Under the pieces are notes generated by a model. It was not told where the DNA came from and ran no database searches. It worked only from the letters and a program-made list of their open reading frames with translations. Below, in pieces: positions 6,325 to 8,452 of a stretch of 8,452 nucleotides of DNA (position 1 is its first letter; each line of letters begins with the position of its first letter). The DNA is taken from NCBI GenBank assembly GCA_027075825.1, contig JALSZZ010000288.1, positions 1 to 8,452 on the forward strand. Reading direction: 5' to 3'. This DNA is from Mariprofundaceae bacterium. Lineage in GTDB: Bacteria; Pseudomonadota; Zetaproteobacteria; Mariprofundales; Mariprofundaceae. Position numbers and translations under genes: made by a program.

Positions 6325-6871
6325 GGCGACGAATCATAGGGATTTTTTTCTTTCCGCACAGTCTGACAGCCCGCATCAGGATGCTCGCCCCCCCGGTGTC
6401 AGCATTGATATGATCGTTCTGCATGCCATCAGTCTGCCTGTCGGCGTGTTTGATGTGCAGGCTGTGCTGGCGCTGTTTGCCGGCACGCTGGATTGTCATC
6501 AGCATCCGGCATTCGCGGATTTGCAAGGGCTGCGCGTATCCAGTCATTTTGTGATTGACCGGCAAGGTGGCTGCCTGATGTGCGTGCCTCCACAGCGGCG
6601 TGCCTGGCATGCAGGCGTTTCCATCTGGCAGGGGCGGCAGCAATGCAACGATTTCGCCATTGGCATTGAATTGCTCGGTGATGCGCATACGCCATTCACG
6701 CTACCGCAATATCACCGGGCAGCGCGATTGTGCCAGCAACTCATGCAGGATTACCCGCACATTCAGCCGACGCGCATTGTAGGTCACAGCGATATTGCAC
6801 CGGGCAGAAAATGGGATCCCGGCCCATGGTGGGACTGGCGGTTTTTCCGTCAGTTGTTGCAGCAAGACTGA
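6323..6871 (+). CDS. ampD: 1,6-anhydro-N-acetylmuramyl-L-alanine amidase AmpD
   Basis: AmpD is the cytosolic zinc amidase that cleaves the peptide from 1,6-anhydroMurNAc muropeptides during cell-wall recycling, so lowering the inducers of AmpR-controlled beta-lactamase. The 182 residues match the family's usual length (about 183). Zinc ligands are H34 (MIVLHAISLP), H155 (IVGHSDIAP) and D165 (RKWDPGP). Catalytic E116 (IGIELLG) and K163 are also present, as is the typical RAWHAGVS/QGRQQCNDF stretch. No signal peptide is seen, consistent with cytosolic AmpD rather than the periplasmic or lipoprotein AmiD. The ATG at 6323 shares two bases with the divergent transpeptidase start codon, so its promoter must lie inside that gene; GATACT at 6236-6241 is only a weak -10 candidate. 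No terminator is evident before the opposing tRNA gene. Confidence 0.93.
   Translation: MATNHRDFFLSAQSDSPHQDARPPGVSIDMIVLHAISLPVGVFDVQAVLALFAGTLDCHQHPAFADLQGLRVSSHFVIDRQGGCLMCVPPQRRAWHAGVSIWQGRQQCNDFAIGIELLGDAHTPFTLPQYHRAARLCQQLMQDYPHIQPTRIVGHSDIAPGRKWDPGPWWDWRFFRQLLQQD
6333..6338 (-). promoter_or_regulatory. Candidate -10 box for the transpeptidase-DUF484-xerC operon
   Basis: TATGAT (5/6 to TATAAT) on the minus strand lies nine bases before the transpeptidase ATG, so transcription would start within a few bases of the start codon. I found no good -35 at 16-18 bases. It lies inside the ampD coding sequence, as any promoter for this operon must because the two genes have no intergenic space. 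Confidence 0.3.
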
Positions 6872-6894
6872 TACAGGGAAGCATAAGAAAGGCA

Positions 6895-6969
6895 TGGTTG
6901 GCACGGGCGGGATTGAACCGCCGACCCCCACCGTGTCAAGGTGGTGCTCTCCCACTGAGCTACGCGCCA
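6895..6969 (-). tRNA. tRNA-Val (anticodon GAC)
   Basis: A 75-nt cloverleaf is clear on the minus strand. It has acceptor TGGCGCG pairing with CGTGCCA (one G-U), D-stem GCTC/GAGC, anticodon stem CCACC/GGTGG with loop TTGACAC (anticodon GAC, reading GUC/GUU valine codons), variable GGGTC, T-arm GGCGG-TTCAATC-CCGCC, discriminator A and an encoded CCA. The anticodon arm and variable region closely resemble E. coli tRNA-Val(GAC). It is a single tRNA gene, convergent with ampD. No T-run terminator is obvious in the 23 bases between it and ampD. Confidence 0.97.
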
Positions 6970-7018
6970 TTGTGCCATTGCGAGTCATCAGGGCAGGAAC
7001 ACCCCGAAGCGGCGGCGC

Positions 7019-7046
7019 ATGGTAGCGAGGCCTGAGCAAAAATCAA
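7019..7046 (-). promoter_or_regulatory. Candidate tRNA-Val promoter with GC-rich discriminator
   Basis: On the minus strand TTGATT (-35, 7041-7046) and TACCAT (-10, 7019-7024) are 16 bases apart. The following bases, GCGCCGCCGC, form the GC-rich discriminator typical of stringently controlled stable-RNA promoters. Transcription would begin near 7012, giving a 5' leader of about 43 nt to be trimmed by RNase P. Box matches are moderate. Confidence 0.45.
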
Positions 7047-7208
7047 ACATCAGAGCCTGTTCGATGTCAACCCAAAGTAGAAATTTTCGCTTTGGACTGG
7101 AGATGGATGTGCGCCAGGAGTGATCAGGTTTTGGTTCCATGCTCTGGTCTTGTTTACATATGCTGGCTGTCGGCTAATCTGTAGCAGATGCAGGGCAACC
7201 TGGTACTT
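7047..7208. other. Non-coding gap between the tRNA promoter and MITE copy 2
   Basis: I see no gene in this stretch. It contains a 24-bp near-palindrome at 7072-7095 (outer arms CCAAAG/CTTTGG, centre AAATTT) and should also hold the ancestral nadE promoter, but I found no convincing -35/-10 pair. The reading frame from 7120 that continues into the repeat is most likely non-genic. Confidence 0.5.
7072..7095. repeat. 24-bp imperfect palindrome
   Basis: CCAAAG (7072-7077) and CTTTGG (7090-7095) are perfect inverted arms. Inside them T-G, G-T and A-T pairs continue around a single A/C mismatch to a central AAATTT. It could be a hairpin in RNA, an operator-like site, or the remnant of a small repeat. 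There is no T-run, so it is not a classic terminator. Confidence 0.4.
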
Positions 7209-7369
7209 GGAGTCTGTCGGACTTTGGCAAATCTACTACGAAAAACCGGATATTGGCCAAATCTTCGCCCTGTTTTTGTTAAATAGCGCTGCTATTCGCC
7301 GCAAGCAGATCGTAAATTTGGCTCAATCTCGCTATTTCTCGTGACGATTACCAAAGTCCGACAGACTCC
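7209..7369 (-). mobile_element. 161-bp MITE-like repeat, copy 2 (inverted relative to copy 1)
   Basis: Same element and same length as 2903-3063, in the opposite orientation. Its terminal inverted repeats are perfect over 19 bases (GGAGTCTGTCGGACTTTGG at 7209-7227 and its complement at 7351-7369), so this copy is closer to the likely transposable consensus than copy 1. The plus strand is open in one frame from 7209 to a TGA at 7342-7344, with a peptide matching the frame seen in copy 1. It ends 20 bases before the nadE Shine-Dalgarno and so lies between nadE and its ancestral upstream region. No transposase is present; TT on both sides is the only possible target duplication. Confidence 0.85.
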
Positions 7370-7388
7370 TTGCACACTTTTATTTGGC

Positions 7389-7393
7389 GAAGG
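7389..7393 (+). promoter_or_regulatory. Ribosome binding site of nadE
   Basis: GAAGG lies five bases before the ATG at 7399. A second ATG at 7395 is in another frame and too close to the site, so 7399 is chosen; its frame gives the conserved MKITLVQCAP start. Confidence 0.7.
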
Positions 7394-7398
7394 TATGG

Positions 7399-8452
7399 AT
7401 GAAGATTACACTTGTTCAATGTGCGCCCCGCGTTGGTGATATCGCGGGAAATGTTGCGCTGGTAAAGCGTTATGCCGATCAGTGCGGGGTAACCACGGAT
7501 TTGCTTGTTTTTCCTGAGTTGATGCTGACGGGCTATCCACCTGAAGATTTATTATTGTTGCCTGATATGATGCAGCGGCTTGAACATGCACTGGCAGCAG
7601 TGGCGGCGATGAGTTGTAACGGCCCGGCCATTTTGCTGGGGCATCCGGTGTCTGAAGAAGGAGTGCTCTATAACAGTCTGAGCGTTTTTGCCGGGGGGCA
7701 ACGGCTCTTTTGTTACCATAAGCAATACCTGCCTAATTACGGGGTGTTTGATGAGCGGCGTTATTTTGCCCGGGGCAGTAAGAAGCAGCACTGTACCTTT
7801 CGCCTGAATGGTCAGCGTCTTGGCGTGGCGATTTGCGAAGACCTCTGGCATGATGATTTTATGGCAGCCATGCCAGGGCATCAGGCAGACCTGTGGCTCA
7901 GCATCAATGCTTCGCCTTTTCATGCGAACAAGCGGGCGCAGCGGTTGCAGCGTTGTCGCTTGCTGGCAGCGCATGGCGGCGTACCGGTTGCCTATGTAAA
8001 TATCGTAGGCGGGCAGGATGAGCTGGTATTTGATGGCGCGTCCATGGTGGTGGATCAGCGTGGCCTGTTGATGCAGGCTGACGGTTTCCGGGAAGATACG
8101 CTGAGCTTTTCTCCTGCAACGCTTGCGGAACTGGCGCCACAGGCGCTGAGCAGCGATACGCTGGCGGATATGCATCAGGCGTTGCTGCTGGGCTTGCGCG
8201 ATTATGTGCGGGGCAATGGTGGGCAGCAGGTACTGCTTGGCTTGTCCGGGGGTATTGACTCGGCATTGGTGGCGGCGCTCGCTGCCGAGGCACTGGGGCC
8301 TGAGGCTGTGCTTGGCGTGATGTTACCATCCGTGTTTTCCAGTGAGCATTCGTTAAGCGATGCCAGGGAAACGGCACGCTTGCTGGGCATTCGGCATGCT
8401 GTGGTGCCCATTACCGATGTGGTGGATGCCAGTATGCAACAATTATCGCCGC
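7399..8452 (+). CDS. nadE: Glutamine-dependent NAD+ synthetase, N-terminal part (runs off right edge)
   Basis: NadE catalyses the last step of NAD synthesis, ATP-dependent amidation of nicotinic acid adenine dinucleotide, here with ammonia from glutamine. The 351 visible codons hold a complete nitrilase-type glutaminase domain (about 1-245) with triad E40 (VFPELMLTGYPPEDLL), K108 (YHKQYLPNYGVFDE) and C146 (GVAICEDLW). The start of the synthetase domain follows, with ATP-binding P-loop SGGIDSA (283-289). Family members are about 540 residues, so roughly the last third is missing at the window edge. The two-domain form differs from the short ammonia-dependent NadE of E. coli. The gene lies just downstream of MITE copy 2; no clear promoter was found between the repeat and the start codon, so transcription probably crosses or begins in the repeat. 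Confidence 0.95.
   Translation, partial: MKITLVQCAPRVGDIAGNVALVKRYADQCGVTTDLLVFPELMLTGYPPEDLLLLPDMMQRLEHALAAVAAMSCNGPAILLGHPVSEEGVLYNSLSVFAGGQRLFCYHKQYLPNYGVFDERRYFARGSKKQHCTFRLNGQRLGVAICEDLWHDDFMAAMPGHQADLWLSINASPFHANKRAQRLQRCRLLAAHGGVPVAYVNIVGGQDELVFDGASMVVDQRGLLMQADGFREDTLSFSPATLAELAPQALSSDTLADMHQALLLGLRDYVRGNGGQQVLLGLSGGIDSALVAALAAEALGPEAVLGVMLPSVFSSEHSLSDARETARLLGIRHAVVPITDVVDASMQQLSP

Noticed and set aside
7120..7344. A 74-codon open frame ending inside MITE copy 2
   Set aside because: Its second half is repeat sequence and the first half shows no protein-like conservation or ribosome site; treated as an artefact of the element.
7552..8377. Long minus-strand open frames opposite nadE
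   Set aside because: They are shadows of the conserved NadE coding sequence.

Overview
The window is chromosomal DNA from a Gram-negative proteobacterium, probably a gammaproteobacterium or close relative. The evidence is the divergent rne/rluC pair, a DUF484-xerC pair, an AmpD close to the enterobacterial type, a periplasmic L,D-transpeptidase and a glutamine-dependent NadE. The N-terminus of RNase E is a little unusual (residues 72-79 read SEIHPDYW), so I do not name a genus. All large genes look intact and chromosomal; no phage, plasmid or CRISPR signal was seen.

Layout: (1) 1-1405, minus: the first 468 codons of rne (RNase E), running off the left edge. (2) 1406-1936: a divergent intergenic region of about 530 bp. 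It holds a long, structured rne leader, a good candidate rne promoter, and a hairpin that displays the rne Shine-Dalgarno in its loop. (3) 1937-2887, plus: rluC, starting at TTG. (4) 2903-3063: a 161-bp MITE-like element with 19-bp terminal inverted repeats, between the convergent rluC and xerC. (5) 3045-6324, minus: a tightly coupled operon (two ATGA overlaps) of an L,D-transpeptidase, a DUF484 protein fused to a degenerate GGDEF-like domain, and xerC. (6) 6323-6871, plus: ampD, whose start codon overlaps the oppositely oriented transpeptidase start codon by two bases. (7) 6895-6969, minus: tRNA-Val(GAC), with its promoter upstream. (8) 7209-7369: a second copy of the same 161-bp element in inverted orientation. 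(9) 7399 to the right edge, plus: nadE, truncated after 351 codons.

Gene themes are RNA processing and modification (rne, rluC, tRNA-Val), chromosome dimer resolution (xerC), cell-wall remodelling and recycling (L,D-transpeptidase, ampD) and NAD synthesis (nadE). The most unusual part is the pair of MITE-like repeats. Copy 1 supplies the last five codons and the stop codon of xerC. That stop exists only because of one base that differs from copy 2; without it xerC would read 39 further codons into the element. Copy 2 sits just upstream of the nadE ribosome binding site. Other points of interest are the DUF484/degenerate-GGDEF fusion, the overlapping start codons of the transpeptidase and ampD, and the rne start-site hairpin.
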